This document shows positions 10,501 through 25,500 of a DNA stretch of 64,000 nt, one piece after another. The notes beneath the pieces are model-generated. The model ran no database searches. It was given only the letters and a program-made list of their open reading frames with translations, and was not told the DNA's origin. Origin of the DNA: Asterochloris sp. CNOR1 (lineage: Eukaryota > Chlorophyta > Trebouxiophyceae > Trebouxiales > Trebouxiaceae); NCBI GenBank assembly GCA_963969365.1, contig OZ017747.1:3100001-3164000 (forward strand), read 5' to 3'. The position numbers and the translations under genes were made by a program. Positions within the stretch are counted from its first letter, which is position 1. Each line of letters begins with the position of its first letter.

Positions 10501-13500
10501 CGGCGCATCCTGGCTGCCCGCATCGCCTGCAGCTGCATCCAGCGGGACGCGGCTGTGCGCCAGAGCATTGTGCTTAGCGGTGGGAGCCTATCTGGGCATG
10601 CTGACTCAGAGCCTGTCTGCACTGCTGCCAAGTGCCTCCAATGGCGGCGGCACCTGATGTCGCCCGCAGCAGCATCCAAACTTACTGCACTCAAGCCCAA
10701 GGGGGTGCTGTCATCAAGGCGATGCACTGTGGCAGCAGCATCAGCATCTTAAGCAGACCGGAGCTGCTATTGTCACTTATTGCTGTTTGGGGGGCCTGCA
10801 AAGAAGGTCTCATCCGTCCTGCCTGCACAGCCAGAGGACAAAGTTGCCCATATATATGGCCCTTGCTTCCAGCCTGCCAGCCTGCAGCACCAAGCCACCT
10901 GTACAGAGCACAGCACAGCCACTCAGCAGATCCTCCTTCCTGCAGGCACCATGCCTACCCTATTGGGGCTGATCAAGCAGGAGGGCCCGGGGCAGGACCT
11001 GGTGTGCTTCTGCGTGGCAGCCTGCCTGGCCTCTCTGGTGCTGGACGAGGCAGCCATGGAGGCTGTTGTGCAGCGCAAGGACTCCCCTGTCATGTTTGAG
11101 AATGCACTGGCACTGCTGGAGAAGACAATCGACTCTCTGGACACCAACGCTGTTGAGGTAGGCTGGACAGCTGCATTGCAGCTGGGGGTTGGATGGAGGG
11201 CACCAGAGTTGGCCTTGCAGATCAGCGCTTGCAGAAACCCTCTCGAAGTGGGCAGCACAGCTGTTGCCATGACTGCCAAAAGCCGGCTCTGTGCATTTGC
11301 CAAAGTGCTGTCACCCAAACGAGGCCGGCAGATCCAAACAAAGCCCATCTTCTTGCAGGCAGCATCTAGAGTCAAGCAGCATGTGCTGCAGGGAGCTCTT
11401 TCTGGGTGGTGCTTGTCAGTACCAGGCAGTGTTGGGCATTGCACAGAGTCCTGCTGCCTGATGTGCCTGTCTCACGTTGGAGGCGGTGCCTGGTGGAAGA
11501 CACAACTCCAAATGTCTTGGCTGCCTCATATTCCTTTCCTCCCTGCACCTTGAGTATGAGGCTGTGTGGGCTCCCTGGTGCAGGCAGATAGGTGTACGCG
11601 AGGGACAGTGCTGGGGCTGGACATGTCGACCGCCATCAAGCTGGCACAGGCTGCAGCACAGGCCATGTGGGGTGCCTGCTACTACAGCATCCACATCCCA
11701 GGCAGCATCACGGTGCACCATGTGAAGACGCTGGGGCGCATGGCCCTGCACACCGTTGAGTGAGACGACTGCAAAGCCTGTGCATGGCCTTGCTCCACGG
11801 CAAAAGCTCCACTTGCCTTGGCAGGTGATCGCATCAATGGACCTGAGACCTCACCATCAACCCTGCCTCTCACATGCACTCAAGCTATTCTGTCACGGCA
11901 CCACATTGCTCCATCCCCCAATGGCTGGCACCCTGGGCTGCACTTTTCCTGCCAAGCCCCCAGTCCAAACTTCTGCAGAAACATGCATGGTGGCCAGCTA
12001 CCAGCCCTGGGCAACCACCTTGCTGCTCCATGGATGCTGTCCCTCCCCACCCTGCAGGAACCGCCACTTTCCTCTGTCAGAGGTGGCCCACTGCCTGGCC
12101 GCCGCGCTGGCCACAATGGCATCAGATGCAGTCGTTGCAGACCTCATGGTGGCGACCCCAGGCGTGGTCACTGCTCTGCTGCAGCTGGTCAACACCAGCA
12201 ACGACGGCGCCTTCGCAGGTGGGCACATGCGTAGTGCCTGGCAGCTTCAGGTTAGCTCAGGGTCCTGCCAGGTCATCAATGCCGTCACATTCCTCGTCGA
12301 GTTCAGCGCGGTTTGATGGTGTGCTGTACTTTTTGAATTTCTTGCCAAGCCCCCTCCCCTCATCTGATTACTCAAACCAGGACACACGCCCACATTTTGT
12401 TCACCACTCAAATGGGCAGCGCTCCTGCTTCACCCCGCCCATCTCCTCTCCTGCTGTCCTGTGGGGCCCCTCCCTCGTTCCCAACTTCCTCACCCACCTC
12501 CTCGTCTGCATGGCTGCAGGGTCAGGCCATGTGCGTGCAGCAGCAGCCACAGCCATCTCTTTCCTGGCCTGCCACCCCATCGGGGCCAAGGGGGATGCCT
12601 GCATGACGGGGCCCCACCGGGCCCTGCTGCTGCAAGAGGGGGCCATGGCTGCCCTGCTGCGCGCCGCGCTGGACCGCACAGAGGAGGCCTCCTGCCGGCG
12701 CAGCATTGAGCGGGCAGCTGCGGTCGGCGTCATGTACCTCTGCACTTTGGTGAGACCTGGGGTGGCATGTGTGGCACCGTGATCCAAAAGCCTGATGAGC
12801 CTCATGAGGGGCAGGGCTGCAGCCTGAGCGCTGTGGGTGATGTACCCCTGGGCACTGGTGGGATTGGGATGGCATGTGTGATATGACAAAAGCACAAGCC
12901 TGCTGAGCTTCTTTGTGAGGCATGATTGCAGTCGTCAGCGGTTTGGGTGATGCACCTCTGCACTCAGGTGGGGGTCACACTGACTGTCTGCCTCCGAGGT
13001 CAGCTGCCGCATGCCCTGGCTGCTAAGCCTGGCGAAGGCTGGTCACATCCCTGGATCTGCGGCCTATCAGCCAGGAGTACAGCTTCACTCCCCATGGCAG
13101 GAAGCAAATTGGCTGCTGGGCTCTGGTTGTCAATGTTGTGCAGGCACTCTGCAGGTCAGGAGCATCTGTCTCATTTAACAGTGGCTGTGCAGGCAGAGGC
13201 AGTCAACCCGCAGAGCCTGGGCATGTTGGCGCAGCTAATGCACCAGACAGAGCAGGCAGAGACAAGTGAGGCTGCCTGCAATCCTGCCCGGCTGCATGCA
13301 CGTCAGGTCATGCTCTGCCAGCCAAACCCTTGCCCCACATCTTGCTCTCATGGTGCCCCACATCTTGCTCTCATGGTGCCCTATCTCAGGCTCGAGCTGC
13401 TTCTTGCTTAGGCATTACTGGCAGGCATCTGTGAGTCCTGGTGAGCTTTACATGGATCAAAGGTTTGCATTTCCTACTGTTGTTCACATCAGATCTGGCT

Positions 13501-16500
13501 GACCTGCAGTGGAGTACCTGATGGCTGGGATGTGGATCCTGCTGAGAAATCCTGGCAACAGGACAGTGCTGTCCACAGCCTTTGAGAAGCCGTCAGGGGG
13601 CAGTGCAGGCGGCACCAAGAAGTAAGCTGGGAATGTGCAGACCTGGGTGTGACATTGTGCTGGACCATGAGTAGTTGGTAGGCATCTTGAGTGTGTCCTG
13701 GCAGGCTGCATCATCCTGGCTGTGCCAGCCCACCCATCTAAGTCCTCTTGCACGGCCTCCTAAGCACCTCAGCAGCCCTGCAGACTGGACCAGCCGCCCT
13801 TGGCCGAGAGCGTGAGATGGCACTGGCTGCCCCTCAAGCACTGGCTGACATTCAGCCTGTTGCGGGGCAGGCGCGATGCCCTGCAGGCATGCAGCCCAGC
13901 TGTCCCTTCTGCAGCGCATCCTCAGCATTGTAGGGGGTGCCTGCAGTACAGGAGGCACCCAGTTCGTGGCAGGCTGCCTTCTCGCTCCCTCTGCGGGCGA
14001 TGGCCCTGCAGGAGTGCACCAATGAGGCAAAGGAGGGGCACAATGCTACTACCCAGGGGAGGACCACGGCTGCATGCCTGCAGTGCAAGAGGACAGCGAT
14101 TCCCGGCTGACCACCTTTTCTCGTTGCGCCTGCAGGCGGCGGGCGCTGCAGGGGCGCATAAATGAGGCCATTGAGGTGCATGATGTGACCAACAAGGAGG
14201 AGGCCAAGGCTGCACGGCGAGCCACGCTTGAAGATGGGGCGCCCCTGGTGCCCTTCCAACGGGCAAAGTCCATCACTGGCAACCAGGGTGAGGGTAGCCG
14301 CTGGCAGGCTGGAAGGGTGGGATATGCCTGGGCTCAGAAGTGCTGCAGGCAGCCTGGCGGAGGTTGCAGTGTCCACCAGGAAGACTGGTGACGCTGCAAC
14401 GTGGCTGCTAGAAGGACGTGCACCATGAACGGGCCAACAGGTATAGGCAGGGTTTGGCAGCCTGGCAGGGCATTGCGGCCTGCACCTAGGAGGAGACGTC
14501 TTATCTCATGGGGCAGCCTGGCCAAACGCGCAAAGCTGAGCTGCATATTCTGTTGTGCTTGCAGCCCAGAGTCGCATGAGCTCTCTGCAAACATGTGATC
14601 AGAGGTGAGGAGCCTGGGGCCTGGCGAGGGTGGACCTACCAACAGCCCCCATGTGGCCTGGTGCCCACTGTGCATGTGCACCCAGCTGCCTCTCATACTC
14701 TCAGGCTATGTGGCAGCACACTTCTGCCCTGCTGTCCGGGCAACTGACAGAACAAGGCTGCACCTGACAAGGCCTTTGAGGCCCTGCAGTGGTGACCGTT
14801 CCGCTGGTCTCCTGACCTGCGCTGCTCCCTCAGGACCGGTGGTGCCCTGCAGGCATGGCCTTTGCTGCAGACCAGACGCAGGTGATGACCATCCACTCCA
14901 AGGCAGAGGCGAGGGCAGCCAAGGGCAACGGCCGCATTGGCATCGTGTCAGCCAAGACAGGCATTCCTGTTGCCAAAACAGGGCTGCAGAGCCAGAAGTC
15001 AGTCGTGCCACCTGGGACCAGCCAGCTGCAGTCAGAGGCCTCTGCAGGTGAGAGGTTGGCTCTGTCCCATCGTGAGACAGGGCTGCTGGCACACAAGTCT
15101 AGCATGCCCACAGTGACTCCAAGCTGTGAGCTGAGGGCTCGGCAGATGCATGCCCACTTCCCTGACACTGTCTGCAGGTATTGAGCAGCCATCGCATGAC
15201 TGTTCCCTTCCTAGCATGCATATAGCTCCAGTCCTGCCTCACCCTTGCAGTTGCATCAAGTGATGGTTGCTGCCTGCTGCCAGCTGCCAGCTGCCAGCTG
15301 CCAACAGACATCTGCGCAGGTTCCCTCCTGCATCTTGCATCCCCAAATGTGGAGAGCCACACAGGGCTTTGGTTCCTTGAGCTGCTGAGGCAGGTAGCAA
15401 CTCCTGCAGGCGTGGATGACATCCCTGAGGTGGAGGAAGGTGCCACAGAGGAGGTGGAGTGGGGTCTGGAGACCCTGGTTCGTGTCGGGGAGAACTGGAT
15501 AGACAAGCTGGACATGGTGAGCTGCTTCTGGCTGTGTGCAGCCCTGTGCAGACAGGTTTGCTGACGTATGGCCTGCGAGACCATGCGATGCATGGATTGC
15601 CCTGTCTGAGTTGCCTCATTCTCGACACCAGAGGTGTGTGCTGGCTGAACAGCTGCCCTGTGTGCATTAAGTTGTCTGTGCTGAGATGCCAGCCTGCCTG
15701 GTGAGTTTACAGCCGGCACCAAGCTGGCTGAGAGCTCTCTTCCATACAAGGGGACTGTTTTAAGGCACAAGAGACAGGGCTGTGCACCAGCTCAAAGTGC
15801 ACTCTGTGTGCAGAATGAGATTGACAGTGAGGACACCCCCCTCATCAAGCTGTTTGAGTTCCTGGTGGCATCCATGTGCCTCTTCCTGATAGGCGAGGGC
15901 GACCCCATCTCGCCCACCACCCAGGATGTGAGTTTGCATGCTGGGCTGCTTGGCACCTGTCTGCACCACCATGCTTCACCTGCGCTGGATGGCCCTCACG
16001 ATCATGGCACTTCAGCACTGGCGCCAGCCACACAGCTGCTCCACCAGTAGTCTCTGCAGCACGGTGAGCATGTCATGCAAGGGACTGGGCTCGCTGCTGG
16101 CAGTCAGTGCTGCACCCTGCCTTCAGCCCCTCTTACCCTCGCAGACGACCAGAGCACCGCAAGGCTGGTCGCCATCTGACAAGAGCTTGCTTCAGCCACG
16201 CCTTCTGCGCTGCAGCTCCCTGAGCCCACTCTGCGCCCTGGCAGCACCTCGGCCCACAGACAGCATGTCTCCAGTGGGAGGCCGCCCCATGCCCTGACAT
16301 GAGCCGTCAACCAGATTGCCTAATGGAGCCCACTGTTGCTGCTGCTCTGCAGCTATTTGAGGCCACGAAGCGCCCCGGCAGCGCCTCCCCCAACTGGTGG
16401 GGCGTCCCTGTGCATGCGCCTGAGCAGACGATGACCCTGTCCCCCATGCTGGACCGCGCTCTCAAGATCATGGTCAAGCTGCTGCGCATGCGCTTCATGC

Positions 16501-19500
16501 TGGCCTACAAGTGCATGACGCTCAGTGCCGTCACGCTGTGGTGCGCTGCTCAGCTCTGAACTCCTCTTCACATGCCTGAGCACCAGATACTGGGAAGGCT
16601 TGGCTCAAGCGGGACCGTCTGTTGTGCAGCTGTCATGCTATCTGGAAGGGCTCCTTGCTATGGAGAGACCCCACATTGTAACTTTATATGCTTCCAGGGA
16701 ACAGGCTGCACACGTCCTCCGCTTGTTGTGGAGAGGTGTCAATGCCAGGCCAGGCTTGGACTTGCATTTCCACAGGCTGACTGTTGCCCTGCATGAACTG
16801 CATGGTGCTTATGAGGCATTCTCTGACCGGCTTCCCTGCTGCACCGCAGGAACTGCACGGCCCGGTCTGAGCAGGTGGAGCAGCGCGTGGTGGCCCTGCG
16901 CCTGTGCACCGCCCTGCTGGACATCGTGGACAGGAAGCAGTGGCCGGCCTGCCTGCGCGACATGGCGGGGGGGCTGCTGCAAAGCCTCCTGGAGCGCTGG
17001 AGCAGCGTCGAGGTGCTGGGGGGCCTCAGGTGGGCAGGGCTGGCGTGCTGGAACCCCCACCCTCAGACCTTGACTCCAGGTGCCATGGGCTCCAGCTGTG
17101 GATGCAATTAAAGCTTGAGCACCAAGTGGGCAGTGCACTCACCTACAGTCACAATGCAAGGCATGCAGGCACTGCAGCGCTGGCAGGTTAGTGCACCTGC
17201 TCAAGCTGTGCAGCCCTGCTGTTGGGGTGGCACGATTGGCAGCGCACAGCATCCCATGCCAGACTCCTCTCAAAATGACGAGTCTGAGTCAGAAAAGAGC
17301 CTGCTGCTCCCTGCAGGTCTTATGAAGTGGCCATGCTGGGCCTGGTGCAATCAAAGGTGCCCCTGCTGGAGTTGCGGGGGGTGCGGGGGCTGGGGCGCCT
17401 GACCTACAAGGCTCCCTTCTTCTGCCCCGAGCCCCACCGCACGGTGCATGCCACCAAAGTCAGCGTGGCGCAGGCAGACGGCGTGCCAGCCATCGTGGGT
17501 GAGCGCTGTTGTGGCTACCTGTGCACCCAGCCGCAGCATGCATGCTTCGTGGAGACAGGCCACTCTGCAAAGTTGCTGGCATGTGCTTTTTTACATGCAA
17601 GTTGCTTTGGCAGGCAAGGGTCAGCCCCAACTGGTGTTCCACCGACACCACTAGCATGGCAGGCACTAGGCATAGTGTCAGAACCCAGCCTGCATCAACC
17701 AGGGAATACATAAAATTCTTGCTGGTCAGCGCAGCTAAGCCCAGACCAACCCCCTCTTCACATAATTGCCTCCTGCCTGGCAGGCCTGGTCCAACGCTGC
17801 AGCCAGCGCTATCAGCAGCTGCACGAGGGGCGCTCGCTGGCAGCCACGGCCCGCCGTGCGACATTTGATGCTGGAGATCAGCCAATGGAGTATGAGCGCA
17901 ACATGAACAACAAGCCAGCTGTGCTGGAGACGCTGTTCTGTGCATTGGCCACGCTGCTCAACCTGTCAGTGCGCAGGGACATTCAGGTGGGCGCTTTGGT
18001 GTGTTGTGCAGCCATCCAGCTCAAGCTACATGTGAGCAGGGACATTCAGCTGGACGCTGTGCTGTCAGTGGGTCAGGGTGGGTGCAAACTCAACATGCTG
18101 ATGTCAGCCAAAAGGCACTTGGCAGCAGCCTCTAGCAGAGTTTGCCTGGCTCCCAGGTCACGCTGCCGCAGCACACCAACCTGCCACAGCAGCCGTCAAG
18201 CCACAACAGCTGTCTGTACGGGAGGCATTTATGTGGTCCTTTGGGGCATAGGGTTACCTGACGGGCAGTGTGCTGAACAGCTGGGTGAGGATATGCAGCA
18301 GCGCTTCATCCCCCAGCTGCGGTGGCAGCAGGCCCTCGCAATGCGCAGATGGCAGCAACGGCTGAGAATGTGGCAGAGAGGTATGTGGGCAAGGCTGCCT
18401 TGCCGACCACTGATGCTCCTCTGCTCCTGCTGCAGGTCCGGCTCATTCCAACAGGAGGTCCTGGTATCAATCACTTCCCAAGCTTGATAATGCATGTTGC
18501 CTGCCACTGCTGTAGGTCCAGCTGCTGAGTGCATGCTGAAACCTGCTGGCCACACTTCATTCTGACCCAGAAGTCTGTCTCCTTGCCACTGAGCTGCCTC
18601 CAAGCCAGCCCTCGCTGGCCATCAAGCCTGTCCCCCTGCCCCTGCTACAGGTCCAGATTGCCAAGCACGCGCTGAAGACCCTGTTGGCCACCAACTACCG
18701 CTTCACGGAGCTGGCGGCCTCAGGTGCAGTTACAGACGGCGCAGAGCAGAGGATTGTCTGGCTATGCAGCGGCATCCTGACCAACATAGCGCTGCATCCA
18801 AACAACAGGTATGGGCTGGTCCTGCACGTTGCTCTGCGCTGCAGCAGATTGTGCCTGCTGACCCCAGCAACATGGCGCTGCACGTTGTCAGCAGGTATGG
18901 CCTGGGTCTGCCCGGCGCTTCAACATCCTGGTGCATGGTTGCCGAGCTGTGCATAGCTGTCGTCAAATGGCCTGCAGGCCTCCAGAGGTGTTTGGCTGTG
19001 CACCTCACCTCGGTGACCAGGCGGGCCAGTGCTTCCGGGAGGGCTGCATGTGAGCTCCAACATGTGCTGCAGGACCCACTGGACCTATTGCAGGGATCTG
19101 TCTTGCAAAGAGCTGGAGTGCAGATCCAGCTGCGCGGCCCATGCTGCAGGACACGCTTCTACAAGGCAGAACTCCAGGGGTCCGCCGCCTTCGACAGCAA
19201 CCTCGAGTTTGGGGCTGACTCCCAGGCGCAGGTCCCCAGCAGTACTCTGCCTCCTCTGGGCAAGAGCAGCGTCAGCATCGCCGCCGCCATGAGCAGCCGC
19301 CTGGTGACCAAAGTCTGGGGCAGCGAGCCAGTTGTGGTTGGGGCAGATGGGCTGCCTGTGCTGGAGTCCCTTGCGCATCGGCCCAAAGCCAGGGTGGGCC
19401 ACTGTTGCGAGTCTTGCAGCGCACGATGGCCGTAACATGTTGTCGTATCAAGTAAGGCTGTGTGGCCGGCTGAGCGTGGCGAAAGCTCGTGCGCTGGCAG

Positions 19501-22500
19501 CTGGTGCAGCTTGTTGGCTTGCTGCACGTCACTGTAGCTGCCCCATTCAGCAGATGCACGAATGACAACGAAGTCCATGTTGTCTCTGCATGCCCAGAGG
19601 CTGCTTCCAGGGCGCCTGTCTGCCCCTGCCCTTCAGTTGATGGCTGCCAAGCTCAAGCCTGGCACCGATGCTGTTGGCCCTAGTGGAACCCTGGCAACCA
19701 CATATTCTCTGGCGGAGAGCAGGACAGATACTGAGGCCGGTGGGGACCTCCTGACTAAGGGAGACTCCCGTTCCAGGTTCCTGAAGTGGGTCACGTCGCA
19801 GATCTCAACCAGTGACTCTCAGAATGAGGAGGCAGCTGCCGGCAAGCAGAGGTACGCACATGAAATGGACCTGCCTGGGTCAAGAACATGCACTGTAGTG
19901 CAGTCAGGAGAAGCATGGCAGAGGCGCGTCTGACTGCCTCAGCCTGCAGCCACCACCGGGTCTGTGTCGCTCCATCTCTTTCTGACCTTCTCACTGGTTT
20001 TGGTGCTATATGACTGCGGACACAGGCAGCCCCAGGCCTGTGGGTGAGGGATTGGTGTGCACAGTGCTTGGGACCCATCTTCCGGGTCGGACGCGGGCAG
20101 CGCACCCTGACAGGCTGCCTCGAGCCCTGCAGGTCATTCATGCGTGCCCTGCGGCGCATGGAGGAGGCGGGCCCAGAGGCCCTGACCCCCCAGGAGCGCT
20201 GCACAATGCGGTACCTGAACCAGCTGCTGCGGCGGCCGCTGCGGGACCTCTGGAGCGAGGACCCTCCCGAGCTGCGGGCACGGGACGGCCCCAACCGCTG
20301 GGCGCCCAGCATCAGGTGCTGAGGCGCCTGCTGCGCAGTCTCATGTCCCCAAACATGCACTGGGATCGAGTGGCAGAGCTCATGTGTGCTGAGGGCCGGC
20401 TGCGCAATCTTAAGTACCCATACATGCACGAGGATGAAGTGGCGGAACCGGGAGACCTCATGTCGCGCTGGATCGCAGCACAAGCGGCCAGCATCTGCAA
20501 CCTCTACCCTGCTGCATCTCATTTGCTGCTCGGGAGTTACTCCTGAGCACCATCGTACATGCCAATGCTCAGCCCTCAGCAAGCAAAGCAGCACTGTGTG
20601 GTGGGAGTGGATGAACATGCACTCTCCCTGGTGACCGGTCCAGTGTGCCTGGCCTGCAGTGAGTACCGGCAGCCTGAGGAGGGGGAGCCAGCCACGGGGG
20701 CAGCCCTGCGCCTGCTGACCGTCACCCCCCCGGACGCCATCACCCGCGTCCTCCTGCCCACCGCAGACCAGCTTGAGGCAACAGGTGCGCTCAGCAGCCA
20801 CCTTGGGCTTGCAGCCATGTTCACATGGTCAGGGATTATGTTGACACTGAAGACACATAGCAGCTTCCACCTGAAGAGGCCCCCAGTCCTTCTGCACACC
20901 ACTGTTTGATGTTGAGCCAGTTGCGCAGGTATCTCCCTGGCAAGCTGTGTGTGCTGGGGCGCCTTGCACAGAGCCTTGCCTGGTGCCTGCATCCCAGCAC
21001 ACTGGCACCTGCCGATGACCTGCTGCCTTTAGGAGGGAGCTGTGCAGCCAGCGTAGGTGCCTGTGGGGTCTGCACAAAGGGTCTTGGCTCCTGCATGGCA
21101 GCGCTTTCCGGCCTGCTTGCAGCTTGGCTGCCTGCAGGCGAGTGGACTGAGCAGACTGCAGAGCTGCTGGAGACGGGCACCGTCAGCATGCAGCGCCCTG
21201 GGACGGTGGACCGCCAGAACGGGCGAGTTGCCATGACTGTCCTGCATGCCCACCACCACCTGCAGGAGGAGGTGGATGCTGTCCCCAGCACAGCCGACCC
21301 TGCAAGGGGCGACCCATCCAAGTGGGCTGGCCAGACGGTGGGTCTGGCGGTGTCCTCATGCCTCTGCCCAGCGGCCTGCAATGCGCGCTGCACAGCAGCA
21401 GGGCCATTGCACCCTTCTGCTGCGTCTGCCGATACTCTTGAGGGTCCACTTGCCTCTGCACGCGCAAGCCAGAATTTCCAGGTCTCAAGCTTACAGTCCT
21501 CAAACAATTCTGTCCGGCGTTTGCAGGGACAGACACTGCGGGTAGTGATGGCGCCCCAGCGAGCTCGCACCACCATCTGCTTTGCTGAGCGCGGCGTGGC
21601 TCAGATGGACCACGGGACAGTACCTCGCCTGACGGTGTTTGAGCATGTGCCTGGGGCGCGGGTCTTTTCAGACCTCTTCCCAGACTACAGGCTGCCCAAT
21701 GGCATGAAGGCCTTCTGCTACTATGACGCAGGTGCCTGCTTGCCATTCCTGTGGCACTGGGGCTTGCTGCACATACATACAGCATGCAAGCCCTGAAGCT
21801 GTGCTGAGCTTCAGCGGGTGGTACGGCTGCACGCCAGGGGGCATGCCCTAATACATCGTTCTGCTGACGCAAGGCTTTGCCAAGGTCCTGAGGACAAGGC
21901 TCTGGTGAAGTGTGGTGCACAGAGCCCCGAGAAGAGGCTGCGCAGAGCTCCTTCCAGGCCTAAGCACTTAGCCAGCCAGTTGCTTCCTGCAGCACTTGCC
22001 CTCAGGCTTGGTACTGTTGCTGGCCAACATGAGCAGCCTCCATGTTCTCTCTGCAAACCACACAAATGAGTGCAAAGCATGCTTCAGGGACAGCAGCAGC
22101 CATGCACGGCCTACTTGAAGCCCAGCTGCTCCGCTAGTTACATACCCTGCAAAACAGGGTCCTACAGTAGCAGGCTCATGCCTGTCAGTGTAGGCAGGCT
22201 TCGTGCCTGCACAACTCACTCTGCACTTGAGTTGCACACATGTGCTGTTGACCTGACTGAAGGTGTAGGCAGCAGCCTCGACCAACCCCGTACACAAGAC
22301 CACCACACATCTGACATGGCATCCTGCTATGGCATTTGATGCAGGTGTTCTGGTGGATGAAGTGGAGGTGCAGGCCGCTGAGCCCCCTGAACGGCCAACT
22401 TCCGTCCCCCAGGCCCTGCAGCAGAACATGCCGCTGGCTTCTGTGTTGGATTCCGTGGCGCGCCCCCCAGGGAGCGCGCCGCCCTTCCAGCCCTTCCGCC

Positions 22501-25500
22501 CGGTGCCCCGCCTGGTGCCTGTGCCCGGGCGGCATACGCTGCCAGTGAGCTGAGCACCAGAGGGTCCGCAACCATTGCTGATGAGCCTGCCTGCAAGCTG
22601 CGCCCAGAGGGTGCACATGGCTACTTGTGGGTGTTTTTCTTGAGCAGTTGTGGCACAGCCACCCGACCCAATCTGCCTTAGGGTGCGCAGGCTGCAGTGG
22701 GCTGAGCAGGTTGCAGTGGAAGCTGCTGCAGCTGCATCTGGCAACATAGCACGCCCTGCTGCCCTGCAGGTGAAACACCCCTCCAAGCTGGTAGCCTCAG
22801 AGTTTGGCAACCTGCGGGAGGATAATCTGCAGCTCATTCTGGTGGCCCGGCGGATCACAGACAAGATCGTGACCATCAGGTAAGCCAAGCACATCTCCAG
22901 CAGGCTGCATGTGCATCTCTGCTGGCAGGGCCGAACTGCAGCAGAGGTCAATCATGTTGCAGCATGAGGCCCACATCAGACTTGCAGGTTGGATGGCTTG
23001 CTGATGGCAAGGGCTCTCTTGCCAGTCATTGCTATGTCTGTGCTGGCCTCTGGCACGACTGCTGTCAAGGCAGTGCAGATGAGTGGCCCCTAGCTGACTA
23101 GTCAAGACCTTTGGCTGCTGCAGAGGGCAGACAGCAGCGGCAACCGGCCCTAAATTGCACTGTCTCCCTAGCTGCGGGCTAAAACCCTCTGCAGCTGCAG
23201 AGGGTTGCTGGGTTAGCTTGCCCCACGACACTGCCTGCTCGCCTGCAGGGTGCAGGTGGCTGCTGCACTGAGCCCCTACCTTACCGCCCGCGCGCCCTCA
23301 AGGCTGGAGCCCTTCTCACAGGACAGCAGCTTCACTGCAGCCATGAACATGGCCTGCCTGCCCACAGGGAGGAGCACTTGGAGCAGGCGCCCAAGGCAGA
23401 GGCTTGGAGCATCGAGAAATCGATCTGGCGCCCCCGCCTGAAGGAGTCGGACGCTCGCGCCTTCGTGGACACCCCGGCCTGCCTGGAGCGCATGTGCGAG
23501 GCCGACTGGAAGCACGCGGTGGCCAAGGAGAAGTTCAGCAGCATGCTGTCGCGGGAGAACAAGGGGAACAAGGTGGCAGCTGGCTGTGTGCACGCTGTTA
23601 TTGCGACTGGAACAGGACTGCGTGTGCACAGTCCAGGGGATGTTCAGCGCTGGGCCTTGCAGTGGCCTTCTCAAATGTGGTCTCCGCAGCCCTGGCCCAC
23701 CTGCGAGCAACACCTCATGCAGCCTGCAGCATGGCCTGTGCTGACTTTGGCTGGATGAAGGTCATGTCACTGTGTCAAGGTTTGTGTTGCAACGTCTGCC
23801 ACGGGGCATGCAGGGGGGCAAGGATGACAAGACGGCCATGGCAGATCTATTTGGCCTCTTCAAGCAGCACTACCAGACGCTGTCCACCGCCTTCATGTAC
23901 TACAGCTGCGGTGGCAGCTCGGACACATTCCACATGAGCCTGAACCAGTTCACCAGCTTCCTAGAGGACTGCAAGGTGTGCACTCTGGCCAGAAGCTGCA
24001 TTTGTGCCTGCAGCACTTGCCTGAGCCCTGCTGTGCACATCAGGCTGCCTTTGAGCCTTGTTGGGTGTTGATGAGAGGTGCATGCTTAAACTGCTGCTGA
24101 CTCACAGAGCACTCAGCTGCCACTAACCCTGCAGATTGCTGATGGGGACTCCCAGTATGTGAGGCGATCGGATTGCGACACCATCTTCATTGTGGCCAAC
24201 TTCCAGCCCAACAAGAACGACCCCATGAATGCCATCAACGACGAGCACGCCCTCATGCGCTTTGAATTCATTGAGGCGGTCTCCAGGCTGGCCATTGCTA
24301 AGTATGGGAAGGTGGGTGTGGGCAGCCCCGCCTTGTTGCAGCGCAGCATCTTTACCAGAGTGCTGCTCTTGGCGGCACATCCTTTGTGGTGCTCAGGCAG
24401 GCCCCTGAGACAGGCCTGCATCTGGCATTTACTGCCAGCCCATCAGGCCCCATTGAGGACTGTGGGCCTGGCCGCTGCTCTGCATTCAGCTCCTGCTGCA
24501 GACAGCTTCACAGCTGGCCTGCCACATAGGCACCTTCTGGCGTGCACTGCCTCTCAACACAAGACGTGCATTGCCATGTCTGCAGGCACAGGAGACAGAC
24601 GACATCGTTGAGGCCATGTCCCTGCTGATCCAGCGGAACATGCTGCCCAACCTGCCAGCGCCCGCCATCACGGCCCCCAACGCCTTCAGGACTGAGCGCC
24701 TGTACAATGAGGAGGTGGACCTGTGTTTCAAGAAGCACCTCAACCTGCTGAAGGCCATCTATAGCAGATTTCGTCTGCGCCCCGCCTCAGGGGGGCTGCG
24801 CTACAAGGTGCGGGCACAAGCTTGGGTGTGATGGCCAGTCTGCTGGTCCAGCAGCTGGATCTGTGCTCTCCTCCACCGCCCACTTCTCATGCTGCACTGG
24901 CAGCACAGAAGGTGAGGAGCCAATTTCAATGCTGCCCAGCACTGAGTGCAGCTTGCAACATCAAGTAGACACTTCTGCAAGCAGATCATCCAGCCCAGGT
25001 GACCAGGTGACCAGAGGCTGTTACCGGTGTGGTGCAGACGATGCGTATGGACAGCTGGATGGCGCTGATGGAGTCGACAAAGCTGTTCTCACTGGACTTC
25101 ACCCCGCCCCAGGCGCAGACATGCTACATGTGGGCCCGCATGAGCACTGTCGACGAGCTCAAGGTGGGGACCAGCGACGGCTCACGCAGGAACCCTGTCA
25201 TGACTCAAACTTTCCACAACCCTTCAAGAGCTCTGCCGCCTGTGCTTAACTGTGCAGGATTACACAAAGCATGAGGCCCTTAGCTTTGTAGACTTCCTGG
25301 AGGCCATTGGGCGCGTGGCTGACATGAAGCCCCTGCCCAGCAGGAGTGAGCTGGACGAGGCTGGGTAAGCGCCGTACTTGGTGCCTGTCCTGTGCCGGCC
25401 CCTGTATCCGACCTATAGATCCTGCCTAGCATGAGTGAGCTCTTCTGTGCTTCTCCAGGGTTGCTCTGCGCTAGGTTGAACGCTGCATGGGAGCTGTCTG

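Noticed and set aside
11874-12782. 302-codon plus-strand open frame
   Set aside because: Mostly intron read in the wrong frame. Only the part near 12520-12750 overlaps a true armadillo exon.
15276-15303. CTGCCAGCTGCCAGC run as a repeat element
   Set aside because: A few copies of a 7-bp unit in an intron of the large gene; ordinary slippage.
19791-20801. 336-codon minus-strand open frame
   Set aside because: Antisense to armadillo-gene exons such as MEEAGPEALTPQERCTMRYL; no family match.
21968-22951. 327-codon minus-strand open frame
   Set aside because: Antisense to the exons GVLVDEVEVQAAEPPERP and VKHPSKLVASEFGN; no splice or family support.
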